Source of the DNA: Selenomonadaceae bacterium UBA2897
GTDB taxonomy: Bacteria > Bacillota > Negativicutes > Selenomonadales > Selenomonadaceae
DNA: 46,842 nucleotides
Assembly: GCA_002350105.1 (NCBI GenBank)
Contig: DEDT01000051.1
Span: 1 to 46,842, forward strand
Direction of reading: 5' to 3'
This document shows positions 24,092 through 32,701 of the stretch, in pieces. Each line of letters starts with the position of its first letter. The first letter of the stretch is position 1. A program made the position numbers and the translations under genes. The notes below the pieces were generated by a model. That model ran no database searches. It saw nothing but the letters and a program-made list of their open reading frames with translations, and was not told the DNA's origin.

Positions 24092-26542
24092 TCATTCTGC
24101 CTGCTGGATCCAGGCATATATACACTCGCCTGCATTCTGCCTGACTGCTTGGTTATCATGCCTTTCAGCTGCCAGTGCTAGCATCCTATCAAGGGTAAGT
24201 ATTGCTCCTTCCCGCATATCCAGCTTTTGTATTTCCGCATCTGGCACATCTCCCTGATAGCTCAATTTATGCTCTTTCGCCTGGCCGGTCTGACAATCAA
24301 TCTCCAGCAGCACGTCATCGCAACGGCGCATTGCCCATGCATGGCAGCCATCATTCTCGGTCAGGGCAAACGAAAACTTCTCCATTCCACTGCCAAGATA
24401 ATCGCCAATCAGCCAGTCCAAGGATTGTGCATAGCTAACCTCCTGCCCTTGAACCTTCAGCAGCGCCACTCTATTCCCCAGGCAGGGAAAGCCCAGCATA
24501 TTATCCCCAACGCGGATAAAGTTAGCAAATGCATACTCCTGCAGAAAAGAATCCCGATACCGAATGGGCGTAAAGGTCCCATTGCGCACATTCCAACGAA
24601 CCAACTGCTCGCCAGAGCGCGGTGTAATCAACAGGATCCCTTTCTCTCTATCCTCGGCTGTCATATTCAGCGCTTCAAAAGGAAAAGACATTTGCCAGGC
24701 AGCCGCAGTAAAATCCTTCAGGTCCAGCATCAGCACACGATTGGTACCTTGCATAACAAGGTATAGGCGACTTCCCTCTTGTACAACACTGTGTTCCGAA
24801 AAGCAAATATCTTCCAAAGGAATGCCCTGCTTCTCCAAATTTCTACCCCATGCCGTATGGTAGGAAAATTCTTCACGGTGTAAATCATAGACGACAAGAA
24901 TACCTGTGGCATTACCAATAAAATATAACTTATCCTGCCATAGCACCACATTGGAAAAAGCAGCTACGTCATGCCGGATTGATGAATGCACTGGCATTTC
25001 ACATGGATGCTCTAGCCGCTTTTTCGTTTGGACATCATACTCCCAAAACGATGTTGCTCCCTGACACGGCGCAATAATAATCTTATCCCCGACTTTTCCC
25101 AAGGCTACGTATGCATATTCGCTATGGCAACGGGCTGGTATGCTGCATAAAAATTCAGTTCTCTCTTGTACCAGGTCGAACTGGAACAAACCGTATATCC
25201 CCGGCATAAGCGTTATGCCAAGGAAATATATCTTAGTTTTTTCCCGCCACATATGACTGGCTTCCAAATTCAAATCCTCATGTTGTTTTTGCACCAGCTT
25301 TTCCTGCATAAGTGGTTTGCCCAAGGCCCGATATAGCCATACCATGGAACTGATATCGCCGTAATAGGCATCACTCCAAATCATGGCCCGATTCATATCA
25401 GGTGAATCATCATAAATTCCCCATTTTTCCTCACGATAGGTATCGCGCAGCTGACAATATGCCTGAGCTAGTTCGGGGAACATAGCGTGCAACGTTGCCT
25501 CCATTAAAGGATGCGGCCGCCACCAAAGCACGATATCGGTTCGTTTCTTGAAAAATTGCAGCACACTTTGCAATTTACTGATTACATGCTTTGTTTCTCG
25601 CATCTGAGCGGACAAACTGGTGTTATACAGCACAACCTTCTTATTCCCGATAAGGTTCTGCCATTCCTGCGGCAAACTATAGTCGGATTTCTTGTGATAC
25701 AGTACGCTGTCGAATTTTGGCGAGCCGAGGGCGAGGAATTTGCCGGCGGGCGGGTTGCCGCCTGGGTAGTAGCGCTCGTACTGTTCCTTGATGTTTTCGT
25801 CCTGCACGATGACGTGGTCGGCGTTGATGACGCCTGGGGTCTGGCAGAAGTGGGGGGAGATGGTGTCGCCCACGACGAAGTAGGGGACGTAGACGAGGTT
25901 GTCGGTGTACTGCTTCAGTTTGGCGGAGTAGTACTGCATATCCACAGAGGTTACTGCATTATAATTATCGTAAGGATTGTGGATGAAGATAACATCCGGG
26001 TGCAATTTTTCCAGGTCGACGCTGCGGTGGTCGATGACGGGGACGTATTTCGGGTAGAGGCCGATCTCGTAGTGCCATTGGGCGGCAGTGCCGTCGGGGT
26101 TGCGGTCAGCGTAGGGGATGGGGACGACCATGGCCTGGCAATGCTCGCGGTCTTTGTCGGCGGCCATCCAGATGCTTTCGAGGCTGTCCCACATCGAGGC
26201 TTTGTAGGGCAGGAAGACGATGAGCTTCCTCGTGCGGGCCTGCGCCACCTGCTGATGGAGGTGCCCGGTGAGCTCCAGCAGCAGCGCAGCCGTCTCCCGG
26301 CAGAGCGCGGCGTCCGGCGCGGCGGGCAGGGCGTTCAGGGCCTGTTCCACGCCGCCGAGCACCTGCAGGGGCTCCTGCTGCTCGCGCGGTTCCAGCTCGG
26401 CGCGCACGACGTTGGCGATGAGCGCCGCGTGCTGCGCCACGGCGATGAAGGCCGCCCGCGTACCCGCCTTTTGCGCGCGCTGAATCTTGCGCGTGCAGCT
26501 GTCCAGCAATCCCAGCAGTTTCTGCTGTGTCTGTTTCCTCAT
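24092..26542 (-). CDS. CDP-glycerol glycerophosphotransferase-like protein with C-terminal propeller-like region
   Basis: This 816-residue protein opens with a helical region (1-100). A GT-B-like core follows, starting with KLIVFLPYKASMWDSLES and carrying FIHNPYDNYN and WWRPHPLME, the last near residue 344; these match cytoplasmic TagB/TagF-like CDP-glycerol transferases. Residues 430-816 show repeated strand pairs ending in short hydrophobic D/N motifs (for example NVVLWQDKLYFIGNATG), resembling a beta-propeller. It may attach a phosphopolyol or CMP-linked sugar to a glycan. I chose ATG 26542 with AGGACGAG upstream. Base composition changes sharply near 25690: the first 280 codons are much G+C-richer than the rest, suggesting recombination. 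It heads the pse operon. Confidence 0.72.
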   Translation of the reverse strand: MRKQTQQKLLGLLDSCTRKIQRAQKAGTRAAFIAVAQHAALIANVVRAELEPREQQEPLQVLGGVEQALNALPAAPDAALCRETAALLLELTGHLHQQVAQARTRKLIVFLPYKASMWDSLESIWMAADKDREHCQAMVVPIPYADRNPDGTAAQWHYEIGLYPKYVPVIDHRSVDLEKLHPDVIFIHNPYDNYNAVTSVDMQYYSAKLKQYTDNLVYVPYFVVGDTISPHFCQTPGVINADHVIVQDENIKEQYERYYPGGNPPAGKFLALGSPKFDSVLYHKKSDYSLPQEWQNLIGNKKVVLYNTSLSAQMRETKHVISKLQSVLQFFKKRTDIVLWWRPHPLMEATLHAMFPELAQAYCQLRDTYREEKWGIYDDSPDMNRAMIWSDAYYGDISSMVWLYRALGKPLMQEKLVQKQHEDLNLEASHMWREKTKIYFLGITLMPGIYGLFQFDLVQERTEFLCSIPARCHSEYAYVALGKVGDKIIIAPCQGATSFWEYDVQTKKRLEHPCEMPVHSSIRHDVAAFSNVVLWQDKLYFIGNATGILVVYDLHREEFSYHTAWGRNLEKQGIPLEDICFSEHSVVQEGSRLYLVMQGTNRVLMLDLKDFTAAAWQMSFPFEALNMTAEDREKGILLITPRSGEQLVRWNVRNGTFTPIRYRDSFLQEYAFANFIRVGDNMLGFPCLGNRVALLKVQGQEVSYAQSLDWLIGDYLGSGMEKFSFALTENDGCHAWAMRRCDDVLLEIDCQTGQAKEHKLSYQGDVPDAEIQKLDMREGAILTLDRMLALAAERHDNQAVRQNAGECIYAWIQQAE

Positions 26543-26613
26543 CTCGTCCTGCCCCTTCCTCGTGTCTATCCGCAACCATATCCCTGTCCGTCCGGCAGTG
26601 GCTGGTATACCCA

Positions 26614-26642
26614 TTTATAAATATTTTCGCCACCACAAGCAA
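26614..26642 (-). promoter_or_regulatory. Probable promoter of the pse operon
   Basis: On the minus strand TTGCTT (26637-26642) and TATAAA (26614-26619) are 17 bases apart, placed just after the terminator at 26641-26678 and 70 bases before the first gene. The -35 box matches consensus poorly, so this is a candidate only. Confidence 0.45.
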
Positions 26643-26678
26643 AAATCCTCCCGCCTTTTATATGGTGGGAGGATTTTT
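26641..26678. terminator. Bidirectional rho-independent terminator
   Basis: A 15-base stem (26641-26655 with 26664-26678, one G-U pair) with an 8-base loop begins in A5 and ends in T5. It can end transcripts from either side and closes the coiled-coil gene. Confidence 0.85.
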
Positions 26679-26706
26679 AGCCGTATTTCATTGTTTTTAC
26701 CGAGCA

Positions 26707-27084
26707 TTACTGTGCCTGTGCCAGGTCGTCACTCATCCTGCGCAGATTCGTGACCATGTCCTTACGCAGCCCGTTCACCATGTCGACAGATGCCGTCGTC
26801 GTATTCAGCTGATCCAGCTTGCCATCCATAATCTGTACCTTCTCACGCAAGCCTACCGTAATCAGATACAGCTCATGCTGCCCCGCAGCCAATCCCTTAA
26901 TTTGATTCTCCATACGATCCATACGACTATCCATGCCGTCCATACGACTATCCATGCCGTCCATGCGGCGTTCCATGCTATCCATATGGTGCTCCATGCT
27001 ATCCATATGGCTTTCCAGTTTATCCATGCGCTTGTTGATCTGGTTGGCAAAGTTCTCCAGGAATTGTTTTGTCTCCTGATCCAT
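26707..27084 (-). CDS. Small coiled-coil protein with Met-Asp heptad repeats
   Basis: This 125-residue soluble protein has five near-identical heptads of the form M-D-x-M-[DE]-x-x between about residues 19 and 60, followed by further amphipathic helix. The pattern predicts a trimeric or parallel coiled coil. The start at 27084 has GAGGT at good spacing; a GTG two codons earlier is less likely. A strong promoter and a terminator flank it, so it is a free-standing gene between the glycosyltransferase and pse operons. I do not recognise a function; proteins of this sort occur in phage and in genomes as scaffolds or as sensors fused elsewhere to methyltransferases or nucleases. Confidence 0.7.
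   Translation of the reverse strand: MDQETKQFLENFANQINKRMDKLESHMDSMEHHMDSMERRMDGMDSRMDGMDSRMDRMENQIKGLAAGQHELYLITVGLREKVQIMDGKLDQLNTTTASVDMVNGLRKDMVTNLRRMSDDLAQAQ
26911..27024. repeat. Tandem 21-base repeats encoding the heptads
   Basis: Two identical 21-base copies (26920-26940 and 26941-26961) are followed by three diverged copies to 27024 and preceded by a partial copy at 26911. The unit equals seven codons, so copy-number change would keep the frame and lengthen the coiled coil. Confidence 0.75.
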
Positions 27085-27125
27085 GATCACACCTCTTTTC
27101 CTGCTTATCCATAAATCGTGCCTTT

Positions 27126-27154
27126 ATTATATAGCAGGTGCGTCAGGATTTCAA
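27126..27154 (-). promoter_or_regulatory. Strong sigma-70-type promoter of the coiled-coil gene
   Basis: TTGAAA (27149-27154) and TATAAT (27126-27131) are separated by 17 bases on the minus strand, close to consensus, and lie 42 bases before the ATG at 27084. Confidence 0.7.
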
Positions 27155-27223
27155 TAGAACATTTGTATTTTTCAAATAGTCATTTCAATCCATGCGTCAC
27201 CTATTATCATCTACATGAACTTA

Positions 27224-27496
27224 TTATCTGGCGTAGAGGATCATGTCGCGGCCGTACTTCTCCCTGGCCTCAGCGGCCAGTTGCGGATTCAGGTTGCAAA
27301 TGACTGCAATCTGTAGCCCCTGCTCCTCCAGCATGGGCATGTATTGAATCTGCTCCAGCATATCGGCAAACGGGTAGAAGTAGCCGCAGGGAATTCGCTT
27401 TTCCCGCAGCAAATCCAGCACCTGATTGGCGTTGTCCTGCTCCACTTCCGTAACGGCCTGTAAAAATCTTTGCACATCAGGTAACTGCTGCTCCAT
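27224..27496 (-). CDS. Small protein of unknown function at the end of the glycosyltransferase run
   Basis: This 90-residue protein has a strong GGGAGG site eight bases before its ATG. It is predicted to be mostly helical, with one hydrophobic strand (LQIAVICNLNPQLA) followed by a helix and no membrane segment or metal motif. The gap to the preceding glycosyltransferase is 54 bases, so it could be the last gene of that operon. Its base composition is more moderate than that of the transferases. I do not recognise the family. Confidence 0.55.
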   Translation of the reverse strand: MEQQLPDVQRFLQAVTEVEQDNANQVLDLLREKRIPCGYFYPFADMLEQIQYMPMLEEQGLQIAVICNLNPQLAAEAREKYGRDMILYAR

Positions 27497-27550
27497 ATTG
27501 TTTTCCTCCCATAACGTAATCTCAACGTAATCCCATAGCGCAAGGGTGTT

Positions 27551-29170
27551 TTAACTCTGTACCGTGACCTGAGGCGCGCGCAGGACGCCGAGGCAGGTGC
27601 CGGGCAGGATGGCCTGCCAGAGGGCAGCGGCCTGCAGCTGCGTGCCGCGGATATAGGGTGCCAGCCAGTGCAAGCGGATCATGTCGGCGCGGCGGAAGAG
27701 GGCGGCGGTGAGGCCGCCCGCGAGACCTTGCCCTGTCTGCTGCAGGGCGGCGGCGATGTCGCTGCCGCTGCCGATCATGAAGCCTGCCGTGAGGGGCAGG
27801 CTGAAACCAGCTGCCCCGTCCTGGGCGTTGCTGTAGGCAAAGGTGAGCGTGCCGTCGCTCACGAGAGCGCAGAGCATGCGGATGAGCTTGCCCGGCACAA
27901 GGGTGTCGCCCGGCCAGACCCACTGGATGTACTCGCCCTGTGCCGTGGCCTGCAGGTCGGCAAATCGCGCCGCCTGCGTTTTTCCCTCCAAGATACTGAT
28001 GGTCATGGCCGTGCCCTGGGCGCCGAGGTAGGCCGGCAGCTGCGCGGCGAAGGCGTCGTCCGCCAGTGGCAGCACGAGGAGCTCGGCGTAGGGGTAGCCC
28101 TCCTGCAGGATGCTCGCGAGGGAGCGGGCAAAGGCCTCGGGATCCCCCGCGTAGGGCAGGACGATGGAGACGGTGTGCCGCTCCCGCAGCACCTGTTCCT
28201 CGCGGTACGCCTCGGCCAGCTCCTCGGCCTGCCGCAGCACGCGGCTCAGCAGCGAGGCGGCGACGCCCACAGGATAGCGCAGGCTGGTTCTCATCCCTTT
28301 GCCAGGCGCTGCGGCGTCCTGCTGTGCGGTGGCAGGCGAGACCCTCCCTGATGCCTTGCCTATCGCATAACTCTCGTACTTCACGGCGGGCAGGGGCCCG
28401 GTGGGAGCCGTGGCCAGCGGGTCGGCAAGCGGCTCGCCCGTGCAGAGGCGGTCAAAATCCGCCTGCCAGTGGTTAGCCTTGGTGGTCTGGCGCGAGTATT
28501 TGGCCACGTTGGCGAGCCAGCCCAGCGCCGCCTTGGCCGCGGCCTGCTGCTGGCTGCGCCAGGGGAAGTGCGCGAGGAAGACGCCCGCGATAGGAACGGG
28601 CACGAGCCGCGCGGGACCGGACGCGCCCATGATGACCGCGTGGTGATTGCCCTGAGCCAGCTGACAGTGCGTCTCCTCCCAGGCCTTGCGCCCGACGAGG
28701 ATTTTGCCCAACGGCTCCGGCGCCGTGGCGCGCCGCGCGGGACGCAGGGGCAGCAGCCTGTCCTGCCCCTGCTCCGGCCGGGTGAGACGGCAGCGCACCC
28801 AGGACCAGCTGTAGACCTGCGATGTGTCCAGCGCCTGCAGGGCCGCGCGCACGGGCCGCAGGCTGCCGCCCGCCGCAGGCCAGATGAATTCGTCGGCGTC
28901 CAGCGGCAGGACGAGGGAGGCACCGTCAGCAAAAGCCTGAGTCATCCGAGCGGTGAGCAGCTCGGCCTGCAGCTGGGCGATGCCATTGTAGCGCTGCACG
29001 ACGAGGGGCAGGCCCTCAGCCGCCAGCTGCTGCAGGATTTCCCGCGTGCCGTCCGTACTCGCATGGTCGATGAGATAGAGCGCATCGGCCACCTGCAGGT
29101 TGTGGCGCACGAAGCTCTCGATCACGTCGGCCTCGTTGCGCACCATGCTCACAATTGCGATTTTCGCCAT
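27551..29170 (-). CDS. Two-domain GT2-type glycosyltransferase
   Basis: This 539-residue protein begins MAKIAIVSMVRNEADVIESF, the start of a GT2_4-like domain, with HASTDGTREIL and the metal-binding LPLDADEF at about residues 92-99. A second, weaker GT2-like domain begins near residue 332 (TVSIVLPYAGDPEAF), where the later DxD is replaced by WPGD, so it may be non-catalytic. The ATG at 29170 has GAAGGAG six bases upstream; the frame extends upstream only as a shadow of the neighbouring gene. The same two-domain layout forms the C-terminal part of the 990-residue protein at 32702-35674, so the two are related. Acceptor is probably the flagellin glycan. Confidence 0.8.
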   Translation of the reverse strand: MAKIAIVSMVRNEADVIESFVRHNLQVADALYLIDHASTDGTREILQQLAAEGLPLVVQRYNGIAQLQAELLTARMTQAFADGASLVLPLDADEFIWPAAGGSLRPVRAALQALDTSQVYSWSWVRCRLTRPEQGQDRLLPLRPARRATAPEPLGKILVGRKAWEETHCQLAQGNHHAVIMGASGPARLVPVPIAGVFLAHFPWRSQQQAAAKAALGWLANVAKYSRQTTKANHWQADFDRLCTGEPLADPLATAPTGPLPAVKYESYAIGKASGRVSPATAQQDAAAPGKGMRTSLRYPVGVAASLLSRVLRQAEELAEAYREEQVLRERHTVSIVLPYAGDPEAFARSLASILQEGYPYAELLVLPLADDAFAAQLPAYLGAQGTAMTISILEGKTQAARFADLQATAQGEYIQWVWPGDTLVPGKLIRMLCALVSDGTLTFAYSNAQDGAAGFSLPLTAGFMIGSGSDIAAALQQTGQGLAGGLTAALFRRADMIRLHWLAPYIRGTQLQAAALWQAILPGTCLGVLRAPQVTVQS

Positions 29171-29193
29171 AGCAGCTCCTTCCTTTACGTCAC

Positions 29194-31512
29194 TCACCCA
29201 TCTGTCTCGTTCTCCGGCTCCGCGCAGATGAATACAGGCGTATGCCTGCCCGTCCGGATGCCGTCGAGCAGCACGTGCCAGCCGCGCTGCATGAGGTCCG
29301 GCGTCACCTGGCGGATGCAGTGGCAGACACCCAGCTGGTCGCAGCCGATGGCCTCGCGCTGGGCCGCGCACGCCGTCAGGGGCTCGCGGGGCTGCACCAT
29401 GACGGCAGGCACGCCGTAGGGATAGAAGACGGCCGCGTTGTTGTGCCGGTCGAGCGGTCGGCTGGCCGGCGTGCAGATGGGCACCAGCGCGGGCACGCCG
29501 CAGGCCGCCGCGCTGTGCATGAGGCCCGTGTCGTTGCCGATATAGGCGCGGCAGACGCTGAGCAGGGCCGCCGAGACGCGATAGGAACCAAGGCCCGCCG
29601 CGTTCCACACGGTACCTGCGGGCAGGGCTGCCGCCAGCTGCTCGCCCGCCACCCGGTCGGAGGGGCCGCCCAGCACGAGCCAGCGCAGGCTCGTGCCGCC
29701 CGGCTCGGCCTGCAGGCGGCGCAGAAGTTCTATGTAGTTCTCCACGGGCCAGTGACGGCGCTGGTCAGTGCCGCCCAGCACAACGGCGACCCAGGTGCCA
29801 TCTGCGCCGCGCCGTGCCAGCTCCGCCTCGGCCTCTGCCCGCTCCTGCGGCGTGTACCAGACCTCCGGCTGCGGCGCCTCGGCCTGCGTGCCCGTCGCGG
29901 CCTCCGCGAGGGCCAGATAGTACCAGAGCGCATGGGTCTGCCGCAGCTGGTAGGGCACGCGCTGCGTGAGCAGGGGCAGCAGGGCCGCATAGGGGAACAC
30001 GCCCGCCCAGCGGAAATCGTCATAGTCCCCGCCGTAGCCCACGCGCTCCCACGCGCCGCTGAAATAGCCCAGCAGCGGTGTACTGCCGTAGTGGGCGAAG
30101 TTGATACAGAGATCGTAGTGCTGCGGCAGGAGTTTCTTTGCAAAATCAATGTCCCAGCGCAGCAGGGCCAGCGCGTCGCCCCAGTTGCATCGCCGCGCGT
30201 TCACGATGAGCTGGTCTACATAGGGGCAGGTCACAGCCAGCGGCTGGCTGCGCGCGTAGACGATGAGCGTGATATAGGCCTCGGGCCAGGTCATGCGGAT
30301 ATGGCGCAGGGCAGGCGAGAGGTTCACGAAATCCCCCACGCCCGCATCGTGCAGGAGCAGGATGCGCTGCGGCGCACCTTTGCCTGGCTGGCGATAGCCC
30401 GCCGCCGCAAAGGCCGGCTCCAGTTCCTGCACCAGTGCCGTCACGTCGAGGTTGCGGCTCTCGGCGATATGCCGATACGCCTGTTCCATGGCCGTCTGCA
30501 GCGAATCCTGCGCACCGTGCTCCAGCTGGGACTGACTTTCGTTATAGCGGTGGCACAGCCAGGCCACGAGCCAGGCTGCCTCCGCCGCCGTCAGCCGGCT
30601 GTCCGCCACGCCCTCCTGCAGGGCCGCGAGAAAATCCGCTCGCGCCGCATCCGGCACTGGATAGAAGCCCCACTGCCGCAGCATCCGCAGGAGCTCCTCC
30701 AGCTGCGCCGCCTGCACCTCATGCAGGGCCTCCGCATGCTGCGCGAACCAGGGTACGGCCGCCAGCCGCGTGCGGATGTCCCGCGCCAGCCAGGGCAGAT
30801 GCCGTATAACCGCCACGACATCATCGAGCGTTTTGGGCTGCCGCAGCACCGATATCCGGGAAACGCAGTAGACATAGTGGAGCACCAGCGTACAGACATA
30901 ACGGGGCGCCAGAAAAAGGCAGGAGATGGCGAACAGGCAGTCCTCCTGATAGACCGTGGCGGGGAAACGAATCTGCCGCTCTGCCAGGAACTGGCGGCGG
31001 AAAAATTTATTCCGCGCGCCCGTGATGGGGCGTGCGCGGTAAAACTGCAGCCGTGCCGGAATATCCGCCGCCAGCAGATACGGTTCTTTGGCGGGTGAGG
31101 GCACGTCGTCCTGAACCTGGAGTCCTTTCCCATCATCCCCTGCCGAATAGCGGCCCAGCGAATCCAGGACGTCGGCTTTGGCCGCCTCTGCCAGCGCATA
31201 CATCTGCGCGCAGCCCTCAGGGAGCAGGTAGTCGTCGCTGTCCACAAAGGTCACGTAGCGGCCACGCGCCAGTTCCAGGCCCCGGTTGCGGGCTGCACCA
31301 GCACCCGCATTGGCCTGCCGCACGAGCCGGAAACGGGGCTCCGCCCCGTAGCGCTGCTCACAGAGTTCTGCACTGCCGTCCGTCGAGCCGTCGTCAACGC
31401 AGATGACTTCCAGTTCCCGCAGCGTCTGCCCGAGAATGCTGTCGATACAGCGCGCGATATAGTCGCGCCGGTTGTACATCGGCACAATAACCGAAAGCTT
31501 CGTTTCCTGCAT
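29194..31512 (-). CDS. GT2-GT9 fusion glycosyltransferase
   Basis: This 772-residue protein has an N-terminal GT2 domain (LSVIVPMYNRRDYIARCIDS, then VDDGSTDGS and FVDSDDY) and a helical middle. A GT9, heptosyltransferase-like, domain starts near residue 380 (RILLLHDAGVGDFVN) with the family's IGNDTGLMHSAAACGVP segment. GT9 enzymes normally transfer heptose in LPS core; here they may add a heptose or related residue to the glycan. The start at 31512 lies 13 bases after the GT4 stop. The fusion of two transferases suggests two successive steps by one protein. Base composition is very high in G+C, like its neighbours. Confidence 0.83.
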   Translation of the reverse strand: MQETKLSVIVPMYNRRDYIARCIDSILGQTLRELEVICVDDGSTDGSAELCEQRYGAEPRFRLVRQANAGAGAARNRGLELARGRYVTFVDSDDYLLPEGCAQMYALAEAAKADVLDSLGRYSAGDDGKGLQVQDDVPSPAKEPYLLAADIPARLQFYRARPITGARNKFFRRQFLAERQIRFPATVYQEDCLFAISCLFLAPRYVCTLVLHYVYCVSRISVLRQPKTLDDVVAVIRHLPWLARDIRTRLAAVPWFAQHAEALHEVQAAQLEELLRMLRQWGFYPVPDAARADFLAALQEGVADSRLTAAEAAWLVAWLCHRYNESQSQLEHGAQDSLQTAMEQAYRHIAESRNLDVTALVQELEPAFAAAGYRQPGKGAPQRILLLHDAGVGDFVNLSPALRHIRMTWPEAYITLIVYARSQPLAVTCPYVDQLIVNARRCNWGDALALLRWDIDFAKKLLPQHYDLCINFAHYGSTPLLGYFSGAWERVGYGGDYDDFRWAGVFPYAALLPLLTQRVPYQLRQTHALWYYLALAEAATGTQAEAPQPEVWYTPQERAEAEAELARRGADGTWVAVVLGGTDQRRHWPVENYIELLRRLQAEPGGTSLRWLVLGGPSDRVAGEQLAAALPAGTVWNAAGLGSYRVSAALLSVCRAYIGNDTGLMHSAAACGVPALVPICTPASRPLDRHNNAAVFYPYGVPAVMVQPREPLTACAAQREAIGCDQLGVCHCIRQVTPDLMQRGWHVLLDGIRTGRHTPVFICAEPENETDG

Positions 31513-31525
31513 AACTTCTGCTCCT

Positions 31526-32680
31526 TCACTCCATGCCATTGACGAAACGCTGCGTGTGGGCGGCCTTGATGAGGATTTCCTGCCGGCCCTCGTGCGTTAT
31601 CAGATGCTCCACCCACGCGCGCAGCGCGGCCTCACCCTGTGCCCGCGTGTCCTGCGGCAGCACCCAGCCCGCGTCGTGCTGCAGGATGCGCACGGCCTGG
31701 GCGCCCAGGTTCATGCTGAGCACCGGGTAGCCCGAGAGCATGGCCTCGCTGGCCGTATAGCAGTAGGTTTCAGGAAAGGTGCTGGGGCAGAGCACGACCG
31801 CCACCTGCGCCTGGGCAAGCACCTGCGAGACTTCCTCGCGCCGGTAACGTCCCGTATAGCCGATGCCCGGCTCGCGCTTGCGGTTCTCGCCAATGGCCAC
31901 GAGGCGCACGGGCAGCTTTTCCGCCGCCACGACATCGCGCAGATAGAGGAACCAGCTCTCCCCCTTGGGCTCCCACATGACGCCGAGCATCGCGATGGTC
32001 AGCGGCTCCGCCTGCGCAAATGCTGGCTGGAAGGTGTGCGCCAGCGGGATGGTGAGGCGATGCGGCCGCACCGTGATGGCGATGTCCGGATAGACCGACC
32101 GCACGATGCCCGCCGCGTAGCTGGTCGGCGCGAGCACCTGCGCGGCACCCTGCAGGATGCGGTGCATGACCTGGCGGTAGCGCGCGAGGCTCCAGTCCGC
32201 CAGCCCCGCCTCCGCGAAAGCCTGCTGGCAGTGCGGCGTCGCCGCCGCCCGCGCACAGTCGCGTGCCTGACAGGAAAGATTGAAATGCGGGCAGAGCAGA
32301 TAGTAGTCGTGCAGGAACAGCGTGTAGGGCCGCCCGCTCTGCAGCAGGAAGTCCGCCACCGCCTCCTGGGGAAAGCCAAAGAGGTGATTGACGAAAATCT
32401 CCGTGACACCCAGTTCATCCAGACCCCGGCGCAGGCGCCCGAAATCCAGCGGCAGTTCCACGCAGTGCTCGGGCTGGCGGGCATCATAGAGCATCAGCGA
32501 TTTCGTCACATAGGCATGCGCGGGCAGCGGCCGCAGCAGCCAGATTTCCGCCGCATTGGCATATTCCCTTTGCAGGTAATCCTCCAGAAAAAATTTCGTG
32601 CCGCCGCCCATGGAAAGGGTCAGGCAGAGCACCTTGCGGCTGCCTGCCCGTGCTTGTGCTTGCTGCGTCATCCGCCTCAT
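31526..32680 (-). CDS. GT4-type glycosyltransferase
   Basis: This 384-residue GT-B protein shows the N-terminal glycine-rich loop SMGGGTKFF, then FLHDYYLLCPHF, and the C-terminal donor-site segment CPSTFPETYCYTASEAMLSGYPV with the conserved E-x7-E. It is a retaining transferase of the GT4 group. The ATG at 32680 has GGGAG just upstream. It lies between the 990-residue transferase and the GT2-GT9 gene with short gaps, so the three are almost certainly cotranscribed. The sugar it transfers cannot be predicted. Confidence 0.83.
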   Translation of the reverse strand: MRRMTQQAQARAGSRKVLCLTLSMGGGTKFFLEDYLQREYANAAEIWLLRPLPAHAYVTKSLMLYDARQPEHCVELPLDFGRLRRGLDELGVTEIFVNHLFGFPQEAVADFLLQSGRPYTLFLHDYYLLCPHFNLSCQARDCARAAATPHCQQAFAEAGLADWSLARYRQVMHRILQGAAQVLAPTSYAAGIVRSVYPDIAITVRPHRLTIPLAHTFQPAFAQAEPLTIAMLGVMWEPKGESWFLYLRDVVAAEKLPVRLVAIGENRKREPGIGYTGRYRREEVSQVLAQAQVAVVLCPSTFPETYCYTASEAMLSGYPVLSMNLGAQAVRILQHDAGWVLPQDTRAQGEAALRAWVEHLITHEGRQEILIKAAHTQRFVNGME

Positions 32681-32701
32681 CTGCTCCCCTCATCAAAAAT
32701 C

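Noticed and set aside
26911..27024. CRISPR-like short repeats
   Set aside because: The repeats are contiguous 21-base units without spacers and lie inside a coding frame that encodes heptads.
27551..29608. Extension of the two-domain GT2 gene upstream to 29608
   Set aside because: The added 146 residues are Arg/Gly/Ala-rich shadow of the GT2-GT9 gene; the ribosome site and family start are at 29170.
29242..31098. Long plus-strand open frames opposite the glycosyltransferases (also 33596-35806 and 39659-41857)
   Set aside because: They mirror G+C-rich minus-strand genes with clear domains, have Arg/Ala/His-rich low-quality translations, and match no family.
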